A DNA stretch of 64,000 bases from SAR86 cluster bacterium (GCA_028135785.1 JAOIHS010000004.1:1-64000); one strand, 5' to 3'; numbered from the stretch's first letter, positions 52,326-62,888 are shown. Numbers and translations are program-made. The notes: a model not told the origin generated them from the letters alone.

Positions 52326-52340
52326 TGAGCATTTTCATCA

Positions 52341-52369
52341 TCGACATAAGTTTTTTTTACCGCTAATAT
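52341..52369 (+). promoter_or_regulatory. Putative sigma70 promoter of gltBD
   Basis: TCGACA - 17 nt - TAATAT(AAT). Confidence 0.45.
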
Positions 52370-52457
52370 AATTCCATTAATGCATATCACATGCTTTAAA
52401 AGTGACGCATAGTCCATGCGTAAAAAGGGCATATTACTAAACCTGTCGAGGTAATGT

Positions 52458-55400
52458 GTGCCAAAAAAAAATATAAGAAAATATATTGAGCGCCCACTTA
52501 AAAATGGGCTTTATGATCCGCAATTTGAAAAAGATTCTTGCGGAGTTGGATTAGTGGCCAACATCAAAGGCGTTCCTTCTAGAGAGATAATGGAGGATGC
52601 CTACATTATTAATTCTAGAATGGATCATCGAGGTGGGTGTGGTTTCGAAGAAAATACCGGTGATGGAGCTGGTATTTTAATGGCCCTACCAGATCAATTT
52701 TTTCAAAAAGAAGCAAAAAAACTAAATTTAAACCTTCCTGGAAAGGGGCTCTATGCTGTTGGAAATATATTCCTGCCTCAAATGAAAAAATATAGAACTA
52801 TTTGTAAATTAATTATTAAAAATATTATCGAAGAAGAAAATTTAGTTTTGGTGGGATGGAGAGAAGTTCCAGTTGATCCTATAGGAGCAAACGTAGGTCC
52901 AGCATCCAGGGATGCTCAACCATCTATTGAGCAACTTTTTGTAAAAGCTAAAAATTCTCAAGATTCTGATGACTTCGATAGAAAAATTTATTTAGTCAGA
53001 AAAAAATTCACACATAAGATTAAAAATGATTCCAAAATAAAACAAAACTCTATGTTTTTTGCGTGCAGTTTATCCTCTAAAGTAATCACTTATAAGGGAA
53101 TGTTAACTCCTTCTCAGCTCTTTCCCTTCTATCCTGATTTAATGGATAAAGATTATCAAACTCATTTAGCAATGGTTCATTCAAGGTTTAGTACAAATAC
53201 TTTTCCCTCATGGGATAGAGCGCAGCCAAATAGATATATGTGTCATAACGGAGAAATAAATACTCTCAAAGGTAATATGAACGCTATGAAAGCTAGACAA
53301 GGTGTAGCTAAGAGCGATGTCTACGGCTCAAAACTAAAAGAGCTTTTCCCTATATGTGAGCCAGATTGTACTGATTCAGGAAGCTTTGATAATGTTTTAG
53401 AGTTTTTAATTTTGAATGGCAGAAGCTTAAAAGAATCTGTAATGATGATGATACCTGAAGCTTGGCAGTCAGATGCAAACATGCCAATTGAGAAAAAGAA
53501 TTTTTATGAATACTCATCTGCATCTATGGAACCTTGGGATGGTCCTGCCTCTATTTGTTTTACTGATGGAAAATGTGCTGGTGCGGTTTTAGATCGAAAT
53601 GGTTTAAGGCCCAGCAGATTCTATGTGACGAAACAAGACAAGGTAATTATGGCATCCGAAGTGGGTGTATTAGATGTTGACCCTAAAGATGTTTTATTAA
53701 AAGGAAGGCTTCAGCCAGGAAAAATGTTTTTAATTGATTTTGAGGAAGGTCGAATGATCCCTGATGAGGAACTCAAATCAGAAATATGTAGCTCTAATCC
53801 TTATGGAAAATGGGTGTCTGAACAAATTGTTGATTTAAAAGATCTCACTAAAGGAATCAATCAAAAGTCAGTTGTTGGAAAAGATTTAATTGAAAGAATG
53901 AAGGCTTTTGGTTACACAACAGAAACTATGAATTTTATGCTTATGCCTTTAATTACAGAATTAAGAGACCCTTTAGGGTCTATGGGTAATGATGCAGCCT
54001 TAGCCTGTTTATCAGATAAGCCTAGATTGATTTTTGATTATTTCAAGCAGCTTTTTGCTCAAGTTACTAACCCTGCAATCGATTCAATCAGGGAAGAGGT
54101 AATAATGTCTCTGGAATGTCTAATTGGGCCTGAGGGCAACCTTTTGTCTTCCAGTCCTGAAACGGCTCGTAGACTCAGACTGGAATCACCTATTCTTTCA
54201 GACATTGAGCTTGAAGGAATTAAAAAAGTTAAAAAAGGAAAATGGAAAACAAAAACGATTGATATTACTTATCTTAAAAAAGATGGCACTCAGGGTATGA
54301 AAAAAGCTTTGAATAGAATTTGTAAAGAAGCAGATAAAGCCATCAAAGATAATTATTCTTTCATTGTTCTTTCCGATAGAGGCATTAATAAAGAAAAAGT
54401 TTCTATCAGCTCTTTAGTCGCTTGTTCAACTGTTCATCATCATTTAGTGAAATCTCAAAAAAGAACCATGCTAGGTTTGGTTATAGAAACTGGTGAGGCT
54501 AGAGAGGTGCATCATCATTGCTTGCTGTTCGGTTATGGAGCTGATGCAGTAAATCCTTACCTAGCTTTTGAGTCTCTTTGGCAAGCAAAAGAAGATGGTC
54601 TTTTAAAAGCTACAAATATTAAATCATATGAAGATATTATCTTCGCTTACAAAAAAGCTGTAAGAAAGGGCATGATGAAAGTTATGGCTAAGATGGGAAT
54701 TTCTACACTTCAGTCTTACAAGGGAGCACAAATTTTTGAAGCAGTCGGTTTATCTGATGAAATCATAGAAAAAAGCTTCCCAGGAACCGCGAGTAGGGTT
54801 CAAGGGATTGGCTATGATGGATTAGCTAAAGAGTCTGAAAGACGCCATGATCTTGGATATCCTAAAGAAAAAAGTAACGTTACTTCTCTTACTAATAATG
54901 GAGATTTTCATTGGAGGAATGGTGGTGATTCTCATATGTGGGATCCAAAAACAATTTCTAGTCTGCAATTAGCTTCAAGAACTAATAATGAAGATGCTTA
55001 TTGGGATTTTGCTAAGTACGCAAATGAAAATACTACAAAGAATAGTACTTTAAGAGGTTTATTAAAATTTAAAACCAAACTGCAACCTTTAAACATAGAT
55101 GACGTTGAATCAGAAAAAGAAATTGTAAAAAGATTTGCAACGGGTGCAATGAGTCTGGGGTCTATATCTACAGAATCTCATGAATCTCTTGCTGTAGCGA
55201 TGAATGAATTAGGTGGCAAATCCAACACAGGAGAAGGAGGTGAAGATCCAATAAGATTTAAGCCTTTAGATAATGGAGTCTCTAAAAGATCAGCGATTAA
55301 ACAAGTTGCATCAGGTCGTTTTGGTGTAACTATGCATTACCTAACTAATTCTGATGAATTGCAAATAAAAATCTCTCAAGGGGCTAAGCCAGGTGAAGGG

Positions 55401-57020
55401 GGCGAACTACCCGGTAAGAAAGTTGACGAATACATTGCAAAAATTAGGCACTCTACTCCTGGAGTTGGCCTTATAAGCCCTCCTCCTCATCATGATATTT
55501 ATTCTATCGAGGATATGGCACAGCTTATTCATGATCTAAAAAATGCTAATAGGTCTTCTAGAATTAGTGTGAAGCTAGTTTCTGAAATAGGAGTTGGCAC
55601 AATTGCGTCTGGAGTTGTCAAAGCTAAAACAGATCACTTAGTAATAGCTGGTCATGATGGTGGGACTGGTGCATCGCCTTTAACTTCTATAAAGCATGCT
55701 GGACTTCCGTGGGAACTTGGAGTTGCTGAAACTCATCAAACTTTGGTAATGAATAATCTAAGATCTAGAGTGATATTACAAACTGACGGTCAATTAAAAA
55801 CTGGAAGAGATGTCGCTATAGCTGCTTTATTAGGAGCTGAAGAATTTGGCTTTGCTACGGCTCCACTAGTAACTCTTGGTTGCATAATGATGAGAAAATG
55901 TCATCTAAATACTTGTCCAGTTGGAATTGCTACACAAGATAAGGAGTTAAGAAAGAAATTTAAAGGTAAGCCCGAGCATGTTGTAAATTATTTATTCATG
56001 GTCGCCAAAGACTTGAGAAGTATTATGGCAGAGCTAGGTTTTAAAACTGTCGATGAAATGATCGGCAGAGTAGATTGTCTTGAAGCTGATAGTGCAATTG
56101 ATCACTGGAAAAGAAAGGGTCTTGATTTCTCAAATATTCTTAAGCCAGCTGAAAAAATATTTGAAAATACTGAAGTCTACAACACTGTGCAACAGGATCA
56201 TGGACTGGATAAAGCACTGGATAATAAGTTAATTACTGAAGCTAAAAGTGCGATAGAAAAAGGTAAAAAGGTTTCAATAGAATCTCCAATTGTGAATATC
56301 AATAGAGTGGTTGGAACAATGTTGTCAAATGAAGTCACCAAAGTATGGGAAGCCGCGGGTTTACCTGAAGATACAATCAATATAAAGCTCAATGGGTCTG
56401 CAGGCCAAAGTTTAGCTGCTTGGCTTGTAAAAGGGATCACGATGACTCTTGAAGGTGATGCTAATGATTTTGTAGGCAAAGGTCTTTCTGGTGGAAAACT
56501 AATAATTTATCCTCCTAAAGACAGTTCGTTTAAAGCCGAAGATAATATGCTACTTGGTAATGTCGCATTATATGGTGCTACTCAAGGTGAGGCATATTTT
56601 CGAGGTATAGCTGCAGAGAGATTTTGTGTTAGAAATAGTGGAGCGAAAGTGGTTGTGGAAGGAATCGGAGATCATGGGTGTGAATATATGACTGGAGGCA
56701 AAGCAGTGATTTTAGGTCCGACAGGAAGAAACTTCGGGGCGGGTATGAGTGGTGGAGAGGCTTTTGTTTATGATCCGAAAAATGAATTTGAAAGCAAATG
56801 CAATATGGACACATTTGAATTAGAAAAAGTTGATGTTAAGGAAGATATAGCTGAACTAAAAAATCTTATAGAAAGGCATTTAGACTATACCGGCTCAGAA
56901 ATAGCTAAAAATATTCTTAATGACTGGGCAGAACAAATTAAACTTTTTACTAAAGTCATGCCAACTGATTATAAAAGAGTTCTGGCTGAAATGGATCAAA
57001 AAAAGAAGGAGGCTGTCTAA
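52458..57020 (+). CDS. gltB: Glutamate synthase (NADPH) large subunit
   Basis: GTG start; propeptide then DSCGVGLVANIKG (Cys nucleophile at residue 28); GEINTLKGN, GAKPGEGGELPGKKVDEYIA, CHLNTCPVGIATQ. Confidence 0.97.
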   Translation: MPKKNIRKYIERPLKNGLYDPQFEKDSCGVGLVANIKGVPSREIMEDAYIINSRMDHRGGCGFEENTGDGAGILMALPDQFFQKEAKKLNLNLPGKGLYAVGNIFLPQMKKYRTICKLIIKNIIEEENLVLVGWREVPVDPIGANVGPASRDAQPSIEQLFVKAKNSQDSDDFDRKIYLVRKKFTHKIKNDSKIKQNSMFFACSLSSKVITYKGMLTPSQLFPFYPDLMDKDYQTHLAMVHSRFSTNTFPSWDRAQPNRYMCHNGEINTLKGNMNAMKARQGVAKSDVYGSKLKELFPICEPDCTDSGSFDNVLEFLILNGRSLKESVMMMIPEAWQSDANMPIEKKNFYEYSSASMEPWDGPASICFTDGKCAGAVLDRNGLRPSRFYVTKQDKVIMASEVGVLDVDPKDVLLKGRLQPGKMFLIDFEEGRMIPDEELKSEICSSNPYGKWVSEQIVDLKDLTKGINQKSVVGKDLIERMKAFGYTTETMNFMLMPLITELRDPLGSMGNDAALACLSDKPRLIFDYFKQLFAQVTNPAIDSIREEVIMSLECLIGPEGNLLSSSPETARRLRLESPILSDIELEGIKKVKKGKWKTKTIDITYLKKDGTQGMKKALNRICKEADKAIKDNYSFIVLSDRGINKEKVSISSLVACSTVHHHLVKSQKRTMLGLVIETGEAREVHHHCLLFGYGADAVNPYLAFESLWQAKEDGLLKATNIKSYEDIIFAYKKAVRKGMMKVMAKMGISTLQSYKGAQIFEAVGLSDEIIEKSFPGTASRVQGIGYDGLAKESERRHDLGYPKEKSNVTSLTNNGDFHWRNGGDSHMWDPKTISSLQLASRTNNEDAYWDFAKYANENTTKNSTLRGLLKFKTKLQPLNIDDVESEKEIVKRFATGAMSLGSISTESHESLAVAMNELGGKSNTGEGGEDPIRFKPLDNGVSKRSAIKQVASGRFGVTMHYLTNSDELQIKISQGAKPGEGGELPGKKVDEYIAKIRHSTPGVGLISPPPHHDIYSIEDMAQLIHDLKNANRSSRISVKLVSEIGVGTIASGVVKAKTDHLVIAGHDGGTGASPLTSIKHAGLPWELGVAETHQTLVMNNLRSRVILQTDGQLKTGRDVAIAALLGAEEFGFATAPLVTLGCIMMRKCHLNTCPVGIATQDKELRKKFKGKPEHVVNYLFMVAKDLRSIMAELGFKTVDEMIGRVDCLEADSAIDHWKRKGLDFSNILKPAEKIFENTEVYNTVQQDHGLDKALDNKLITEAKSAIEKGKKVSIESPIVNINRVVGTMLSNEVTKVWEAAGLPEDTINIKLNGSAGQSLAAWLVKGITMTLEGDANDFVGKGLSGGKLIIYPPKDSSFKAEDNMLLGNVALYGATQGEAYFRGIAAERFCVRNSGAKVVVEGIGDHGCEYMTGGKAVILGPTGRNFGAGMSGGEAFVYDPKNEFESKCNMDTFELEKVDVKEDIAELKNLIERHLDYTGSEIAKNILNDWAEQIKLFTKVMPTDYKRVLAEMDQKKKEAV

Positions 57021-58472
57021 ATGGGAAAACCAACTGGCTTTAAAGAATTTTCGAGGGCTGTAGAGCCTTATAGAGCTCCTAGCGAAAGAGTTTTAGATTT
57101 CAAAGAAATTTATACAAATCATGAAGATAAAGGACTTGAAACTCAAGCATCTCGTTGCATGGACTGTGGAGTGCCCTTCTGCCAATCTGATGAAGGCTGC
57201 CCTGTTTATAATTTGATTCCCGAATGGAACGATCTTGTCTATAACAATAAATGGGAAGAGGCTTTTCAAAGACTGATGAAAACCAATAATTTTCCAGAAG
57301 TGACTGGTCGAGTTTGTCCGGCAGTCTGTGAGGGAGCATGCGTTCTAGGAATTACCGAAAGTCCAGTAGCGATTAAGAATCTAGAATTTGCTATAGCTGA
57401 TAAAGGTTTTCAATCAGGATGGTTAAAACCTAACATTCCTAAAAAAAGAACAGGCAAAACGATAGCAATTGTAGGTTCAGGGCCAGCTGGATTATCAGCT
57501 GCTCAGCAACTCAATAGCGTAGGTCATAAAATAAATGTATACGAACGAGCAGATAGAATTGGTGGATTAATGATGTATGGAATTCCCAATATGAAGATGG
57601 ATAAATCATTGATGGATATTCGTTTGGATATAATGAAAACTGAAGGAATAAAGTTTTTTACCAATACGGACGTGGGCGGCTCCTCTAAAAATTCTATAGC
57701 TACCGAAAAATTACTCAAAGACAATGATATTATTTTATTCGCCACTGGCGCGACGAAACCCAGAGATCTTCCAATTCCTGGAAGAAAAGGAGACGGCGTC
57801 CATTTTGCCATGGAGTTCTTAAGTTCTAATACAAAAAGCCTACTAGACAGTGATTTGAAGGATGATAGCTTCATTAATGCTAAAGGCAAAGACGTCATTG
57901 TAATCGGTGGAGGTGATACTGGAAATGATTGCATTGGAACGTCACTCAGACACGGCTGTAAATCTTTAACTAACTTTGAGATCATGGCTAAGCCGCCTGA
58001 AGAAAGAGCCGATAATAATCCTTGGCCACTTTTTCCAAGAATTTATAAAGTGGATTATGGTCATGAAGAATCTGCTGAAGTCTTTGGTAAAGATCCGAGA
58101 GAATATTCAGTTTCAGGTAAAGAGTTTTTAAGAGATGAAAATGGAAATCTCATAGGGATCAAGACCGTAGAAGTGGATTCTAAATTTCAAGAAATAGAAG
58201 GCACTGAAAAAGAATGGAAAGCTGATTTGATATTTTTAGCTATGGGCTTTTTAGGCCCCGAGGATTACGTTAATAAAAAAACAAAAGTTGCTTTAGATGA
58301 AAGAAGTAACTTTAAGGCTGAGCACAACATACATAAAACTTCTCATCCTAAAATTTTTGCAGCAGGCGATTGCCGAAGGGGTCAGTCATTAGTAGTATGG
58401 GCTATAAATGAGGGTAGAGCTGCGGCCAGAGAAGTAGACCTGCATCTGATGGGTGTCACAACCTTAGAATAA
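57021..58472 (+). CDS. gltD: Glutamate synthase small subunit
   Basis: CMDCGVPFCQSDEGCPVYNLIPEWNDLVY, GRVCPAVCEGACVLGI, GSGPAGLSAAQQL. Confidence 0.96.
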   Translation: MGKPTGFKEFSRAVEPYRAPSERVLDFKEIYTNHEDKGLETQASRCMDCGVPFCQSDEGCPVYNLIPEWNDLVYNNKWEEAFQRLMKTNNFPEVTGRVCPAVCEGACVLGITESPVAIKNLEFAIADKGFQSGWLKPNIPKKRTGKTIAIVGSGPAGLSAAQQLNSVGHKINVYERADRIGGLMMYGIPNMKMDKSLMDIRLDIMKTEGIKFFTNTDVGGSSKNSIATEKLLKDNDIILFATGATKPRDLPIPGRKGDGVHFAMEFLSSNTKSLLDSDLKDDSFINAKGKDVIVIGGGDTGNDCIGTSLRHGCKSLTNFEIMAKPPEERADNNPWPLFPRIYKVDYGHEESAEVFGKDPREYSVSGKEFLRDENGNLIGIKTVEVDSKFQEIEGTEKEWKADLIFLAMGFLGPEDYVNKKTKVALDERSNFKAEHNIHKTSHPKIFAAGDCRRGQSLVVWAINEGRAAAREVDLHLMGVTTLE

Positions 58473-58475
58473 TTG

Positions 58476-58547
58476 TTAAATTTGATCCCAAGCCGGGAAT
58501 GGATCCTCTAAAGTTTCCCAATATTCTCTTCCTTTTAAAACCTCTGC
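58476..58547 (-). other. Orphaned in-frame C-terminal tail of the COG0523 GTPase (AEVLKGREYWETLEDPFPAWDQI*)
   Basis: Same frame directly after the TAA at 58548-58550; the ...W...DPFPAW ending is as I remember it for COG0523 proteins; terminates 4 bp from the gltD stop. Confidence 0.75.
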
Positions 58548-59687
58548 TTAAGTTAATAGGCACTCATCAAGTTTTTGTATCATTTTTTTCTGATTCAAAC
58601 TTTGACCTATAAAAACCAATTCTTGTCGCATATCCCCAAAAGGTTCTATCCATTGCTTTTCAATCGAAGCTAGATACTCCTCATCTTCAGGCCAATCTTT
58701 TTTAGGTACAGCCTTCCAAAACAAGCCAGCAAAACCATATCGGGCGATCCCTCCAGCCTGACTCCACTGACCTGCATATTCAGGACGAGTGGCTAGCCAA
58801 AAAAATCCTTTAGAGCGGATCAATTTTCCGTATTGTTTGGTGTTGTGCAAAAACTCATGAAATCTATCAGGATGGAAAGGTCTTCGCGCTTCATAACAAA
58901 AGCTACCGATGCCATATTCTTCGGTCTCTGGAATATGTTCGCCACGCATTTCTTTTAACCACCCTGGTGCTTGTCGAGCGCGCTCTAAATCAAATAGTCC
59001 GGTATTAAGTACTTTACCGATCTCAACATTACCTTGCACAATTGGCAGAATTTTGGCTCCAGTATTGAGAGTTTTGAGAATTGCTTTTAAGCGCTCGATA
59101 TCTTCAAAGCTTACTAAATCAGTTTTACTAATCAAAATTAAATCAGCGAATTCAACTTGATCAACCAATAAGTCAGCGACACTGCGTTCATCGTCTTCAC
59201 CTAAAGACTCACCCTTGTCTTTTAAATATTTGGCTTCTTGATAATCTTTTAAAAAATTAACCGCATCCACAACCGTTATCATCGTATCAAGCTCAGCTAC
59301 ATCGGATAGGGAAACTCCTTTCTCGTCGGCAAAGGTAAATGTTTCAGCAACTGGCAGAGGTTCTGATATGCCAGTCGATTCTATGACCAGATAATCAAAA
59401 CGTCCTTCCTTGGCTAGTTTATTTACTTCTTCCAAGAGATCTTCTCGGAGAGTACAACAGATACAACCATTACTCATTTCAATTAGCTTTTCTTCGATGT
59501 GATTTAACGAAACTTCATTTTTGACTGTAACAGCATCTATGTTAATTTCACTCATGTCGTTGACTATCACAGCAACTTTTTTGTTTTCACGGTTGTTAAG
59601 AATGTGGCTAAGCACAGTCGTTTTACCGGCACCCAAAAATCCGGAAAGAACCGTTACAGGCAATTTTTTTAAAGCAGAGATTTCCAT
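58548..59687 (-). CDS. COG0523 (CobW/YjiA/ZigA-like) metal-associated GTPase; appears truncated at the C-terminus
   Basis: [55 protein letters not shown]; in-frame tail downstream of the stop (58476-58547). Confidence 0.92.
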   Translation of the reverse strand: MEISALKKLPVTVLSGFLGAGKTTVLSHILNNRENKKVAVIVNDMSEINIDAVTVKNEVSLNHIEEKLIEMSNGCICCTLREDLLEEVNKLAKEGRFDYLVIESTGISEPLPVAETFTFADEKGVSLSDVAELDTMITVVDAVNFLKDYQEAKYLKDKGESLGEDDERSVADLLVDQVEFADLILISKTDLVSFEDIERLKAILKTLNTGAKILPIVQGNVEIGKVLNTGLFDLERARQAPGWLKEMRGEHIPETEEYGIGSFCYEARRPFHPDRFHEFLHNTKQYGKLIRSKGFFWLATRPEYAGQWSQAGGIARYGFAGLFWKAVPKKDWPEDEEYLASIEKQWIEPFGDMRQELVFIGQSLNQKKMIQKLDECLLT

Positions 59688-59744
59688 TTTTAACTTCTAA
59701 AGTATTAATTCAATAATAATATCAAACTTGTCAAGTGCCTTTTT

Positions 59745-59778
59745 GAAAAAAAAAGACCCCTTCTTGAAGGGGCCTTTC
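59745..59778 (-). terminator. Intrinsic terminator of the second TonB receptor gene
   Basis: Minus strand AGGCCCCTTCAAGAAGGGGTCTTTTTTTTTT: CCCCTT/AAGGGG stem with tetraloop plus T-tract. Confidence 0.88.
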
Positions 59779-59798
59779 TTAAGATTAAAAAACTATCT

Positions 59799-62700
59799 TT
59801 ACTGCATGCGATAAGTAAATCCAGCTTTAATAAACCTTCCTAATGGACTGTGAGTATTAGGATCATAGTTCATTTCCCAAACAGTAAATGGAGGCATCTC
59901 ATCTAGCATATTGTAAACTGATAAAGAAAGATCAAATTGATCATCCATAGTATATGTGTATGTAGCATCTACAGAAACCATATCGCCAATAACTGTACAA
60001 ATACCTTCAGCATCCAAGACTTTACTACACCCAGCACCTGTTGCTCTTCTATCATCGTAAGATGAAATATAGTTAACCGCACCATATACATTGTGGATGT
60101 TATCTGTGTAGCTCACAAAAGCTTTGGCTTTTCTAGAAGGCATAGACCTGCAAGTATTTTCAATATTAAAATATCCTGCACATTCATAAGCTGCAGCTAT
60201 TTGGACAGATCCTTTCATGTAAGCAGCTACCGAATATTCTAAGATTTCGTTTGCTTCTATACCAGCCGCTAAACTACCGTTTGCAATATCCATTTCATAT
60301 TGAACAAATAAATCAATACCGTTTGTGTTGGTTTCAGGTCCGTTAATGTAGTTAGATTGAATCCTAGCTACGTTTCCTGCAGCACCTGAACCATCAGCTA
60401 CAAGCCCTCCTGCTCCATCTGGAGTGAAAATCTGGCCTTGAACAGCTGCTTTAGCTGCACCGCCAGCAGCATAAGCATTCACTAGCTGTTGGTGATTTTC
60501 AAAGATGATTGGATTTTTAAAGTTAAAGTCGTAAAAATCCAATGTCGCTGACCAATTATCAGTTCCAAAATCTGTTACTAGACCAACGTTAAAAGTTGTA
60601 GCTTCTTCTGGTGAAAGATTTTTATTTCCAGTTATGTCTACTCCCTTAAAGGCACCTGCTTGATTAACATAAGACAACGCTGTAACTCTTGTGTTTGAGG
60701 TTTCATCTGGATGAGGCGCTCTAAATGTAGTTTGTCCAGTGAATCTCATAGTTAGAGAATCCATAGGCGAATAACGCACGACTAATTTAGGATCCAAAGT
60801 AGAATCAGTGCCATAATCTTCGTATCTTAAGCCTATTTGCATATCAAGTGCATCGTTAATAGGTAGTGCTAACTCACCGAAAAATGCATCAATATTTTGA
60901 TCTTGGTCAACATCAAAAGTTGGTGCCAAGAACATAAACAAACCTACAGGGTTTGCAGCACATGCTGCTCTTCCACTCTCTGTTGCATTATTTGCGGGAA
61001 TATCACAAGGATAAAGTGTACCGTTATGAATATTTGTGTTGGCATTGTTTGCAGTAGGTCCAGCTCTATTTGGTGTGAAAGTTGTGATATTGTATTCACG
61101 TCTTTCATAACCTAAAGCCCATGCAGCATCTCCACCGTCTAATTCAAAATTAGAATAGTTTCCTTGTACTATGAAATCAGCAGTTAAAAGAGTTGATTCG
61201 GAAACGGTAATTCTTTGATCTATCAGCCATCTCAACATCTCTGTCGTGTTAGCTAAAGAAGCTGTGTAATCTGGGTTTACAGCAACTCTTTGTCCTGTAG
61301 TAAAATCACGTTGCTGTCCTTGTTGAACTCCATTTGAAAGAGGATTGTAATAATTACAGCCAGTTGGCCTAGAAGTTCCTTGAACTGTTGAAGCAGCAAT
61401 AGCAGCGCCTGTAGATTTTACTTTAAAAGTTGGCGTTAAGTCACTTGTGCTTGTTGTAAGTCCAGTTAATTCAACATCACAACTTGGTCCACCATAGCCC
61501 CATAAGGATGATAGAAATTTGTGTTGTTGTGTATCTGAAGAGGTGGTTTCTCCTTCACTAGTTGAATAATTTAAACTTGTAGAATACTGAATGTCATCAG
61601 TTAAATCGCCTTCAAAAGCTCCTGCAATTCTAAAGGTATCATATTCTCTAGATTCCGTTTGAGCGCCTCTAGCACTTCCAAATGGATTACCTGCAGCTGC
61701 CATAGCTCTAATTCTAAGTCTGTGAATATCTGCTCTATCAGTTCCATCTCCTCCATAATTAGTATTTATCAAGGCAGTACAGAAAGCTGCGTAGTCAGTA
61801 CATAACTGAGTCATAGCTGGATGATTATCAGGCATCGTATTACTGGCCGGATTATTTGGCGGATAAGAAGGAGAAGTTGCCCAGTGAGGAACGTCTGTAT
61901 TTCCGTACAGGAATTCAACATGGAAATCATGACCATTTATATCTCCATTTGCTTCCATCCATAATTGAGTATTTTCTTGTTCTTCTTGAACGTTATCAAA
62001 ATAAGAATATTGATATCTACAAATTCCAGCTAAAGAGGCATGATCAGCTACTGAAGTTCCGAAGCCTCCCAAAGCAGTGTTTGTTCCACCGGCATTATTA
62101 CAACCAGGATCACTTAGCATTGAAAAGTTTCCTAGTCCTAAAGCTGCATTACTAGCTCCATCAGGATGAACAAATGTTCCTGGATTTCCCATTGTTGACC
62201 AACCGCCCTTATCACTTGCAGAAAAAGGCTTAATTGCATAGGAAGTATCTCTTGCAGCAAGCTGACCTTTGAATTGATAACCTAATGATGCTACGAAATT
62301 CGTGTCTCCTATTAAAGTTCCATAAGTTAAAGAAAACTCTTGCGACTCGTCGTCAGCATCAGGAATACTTTTTCCGGCAAAATTTGCCTTGAACCCTTCA
62401 AAGGTTGAGTCAGTAATAAAATTAACTACACCAGAAATAGCATCTGAACCATATGTCGCTGCTGCACCCTCTTTTAAAATTTCAACTGATCTTAGAGCAG
62501 CCATTGGAATATCATGGAGGTTTACTGATCTTCCAGCACCGGTGCTTAAGGGAGCTGTAACTTGTCTTTTTCCGTTAATAAGCACTAAAGTACGTTGAGT
62601 ACCCAGTCCTCTTAAATTTATGTTTGATAATCCTTCAGCTCCATTTGATCCGAATTGGTTTGATTCACCATCGACACCAGAACTTCCTGGAACCATTTTT

Positions 62701-62888
62701 ATGAGTTCTACAATATTAAGATTTCCTTGTGACTCTATGGTATCAGAATCAATTTTTTGGATAGGTGATCCTGTATCAATTGGAGTACCTTTAATCAAAG
62801 AACCAATTACAGTGACAGACTCATCTTGCGCAAAAGTCGAATAAGAAATAAAACTTACTACGACGGTTATTAAGATTTTTTTAAACAT
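59799..62888 (-). CDS. TonB-dependent outer-membrane receptor
   Basis: Signal peptide MFKKILITVVVSFISYSTFAQ, plug region LSNINLRGLGTQRTLVLINGKRQV...VEILKEGAAATYGSDAISGVVNFIT, C-terminal FIKAGFTYRMQ. Confidence 0.94.
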   Translation of the reverse strand: MFKKILITVVVSFISYSTFAQDESVTVIGSLIKGTPIDTGSPIQKIDSDTIESQGNLNIVELIKMVPGSSGVDGESNQFGSNGAEGLSNINLRGLGTQRTLVLINGKRQVTAPLSTGAGRSVNLHDIPMAALRSVEILKEGAAATYGSDAISGVVNFITDSTFEGFKANFAGKSIPDADDESQEFSLTYGTLIGDTNFVASLGYQFKGQLAARDTSYAIKPFSASDKGGWSTMGNPGTFVHPDGASNAALGLGNFSMLSDPGCNNAGGTNTALGGFGTSVADHASLAGICRYQYSYFDNVQEEQENTQLWMEANGDINGHDFHVEFLYGNTDVPHWATSPSYPPNNPASNTMPDNHPAMTQLCTDYAAFCTALINTNYGGDGTDRADIHRLRIRAMAAAGNPFGSARGAQTESREYDTFRIAGAFEGDLTDDIQYSTSLNYSTSEGETTSSDTQQHKFLSSLWGYGGPSCDVELTGLTTSTSDLTPTFKVKSTGAAIAASTVQGTSRPTGCNYYNPLSNGVQQGQQRDFTTGQRVAVNPDYTASLANTTEMLRWLIDQRITVSESTLLTADFIVQGNYSNFELDGGDAAWALGYERREYNITTFTPNRAGPTANNANTNIHNGTLYPCDIPANNATESGRAACAANPVGLFMFLAPTFDVDQDQNIDAFFGELALPINDALDMQIGLRYEDYGTDSTLDPKLVVRYSPMDSLTMRFTGQTTFRAPHPDETSNTRVTALSYVNQAGAFKGVDITGNKNLSPEEATTFNVGLVTDFGTDNWSATLDFYDFNFKNPIIFENHQQLVNAYAAGGAAKAAVQGQIFTPDGAGGLVADGSGAAGNVARIQSNYINGPETNTNGIDLFVQYEMDIANGSLAAGIEANEILEYSVAAYMKGSVQIAAAYECAGYFNIENTCRSMPSRKAKAFVSYTDNIHNVYGAVNYISSYDDRRATGAGCSKVLDAEGICTVIGDMVSVDATYTYTMDDQFDLSLSVYNMLDEMPPFTVWEMNYDPNTHSPLGRFIKAGFTYRMQ

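Noticed and set aside
57524-57985. 153-aa minus-strand ORF inside gltD
   Set aside because: Antisense shadow of gltD with no recognisable domain, despite its length.
59688-59740. Zur box upstream of the COG0523 GTPase
   Set aside because: The AT-rich sequence does not show a convincing GTTATA-like dyad; left as untested.
61856-62155. Plus-strand ORFs inside the second TonB receptor (also 60897-61115, 62389-62598, 62620-62844)
   Set aside because: Antisense to a strong TBDR gene; no coding-like features.
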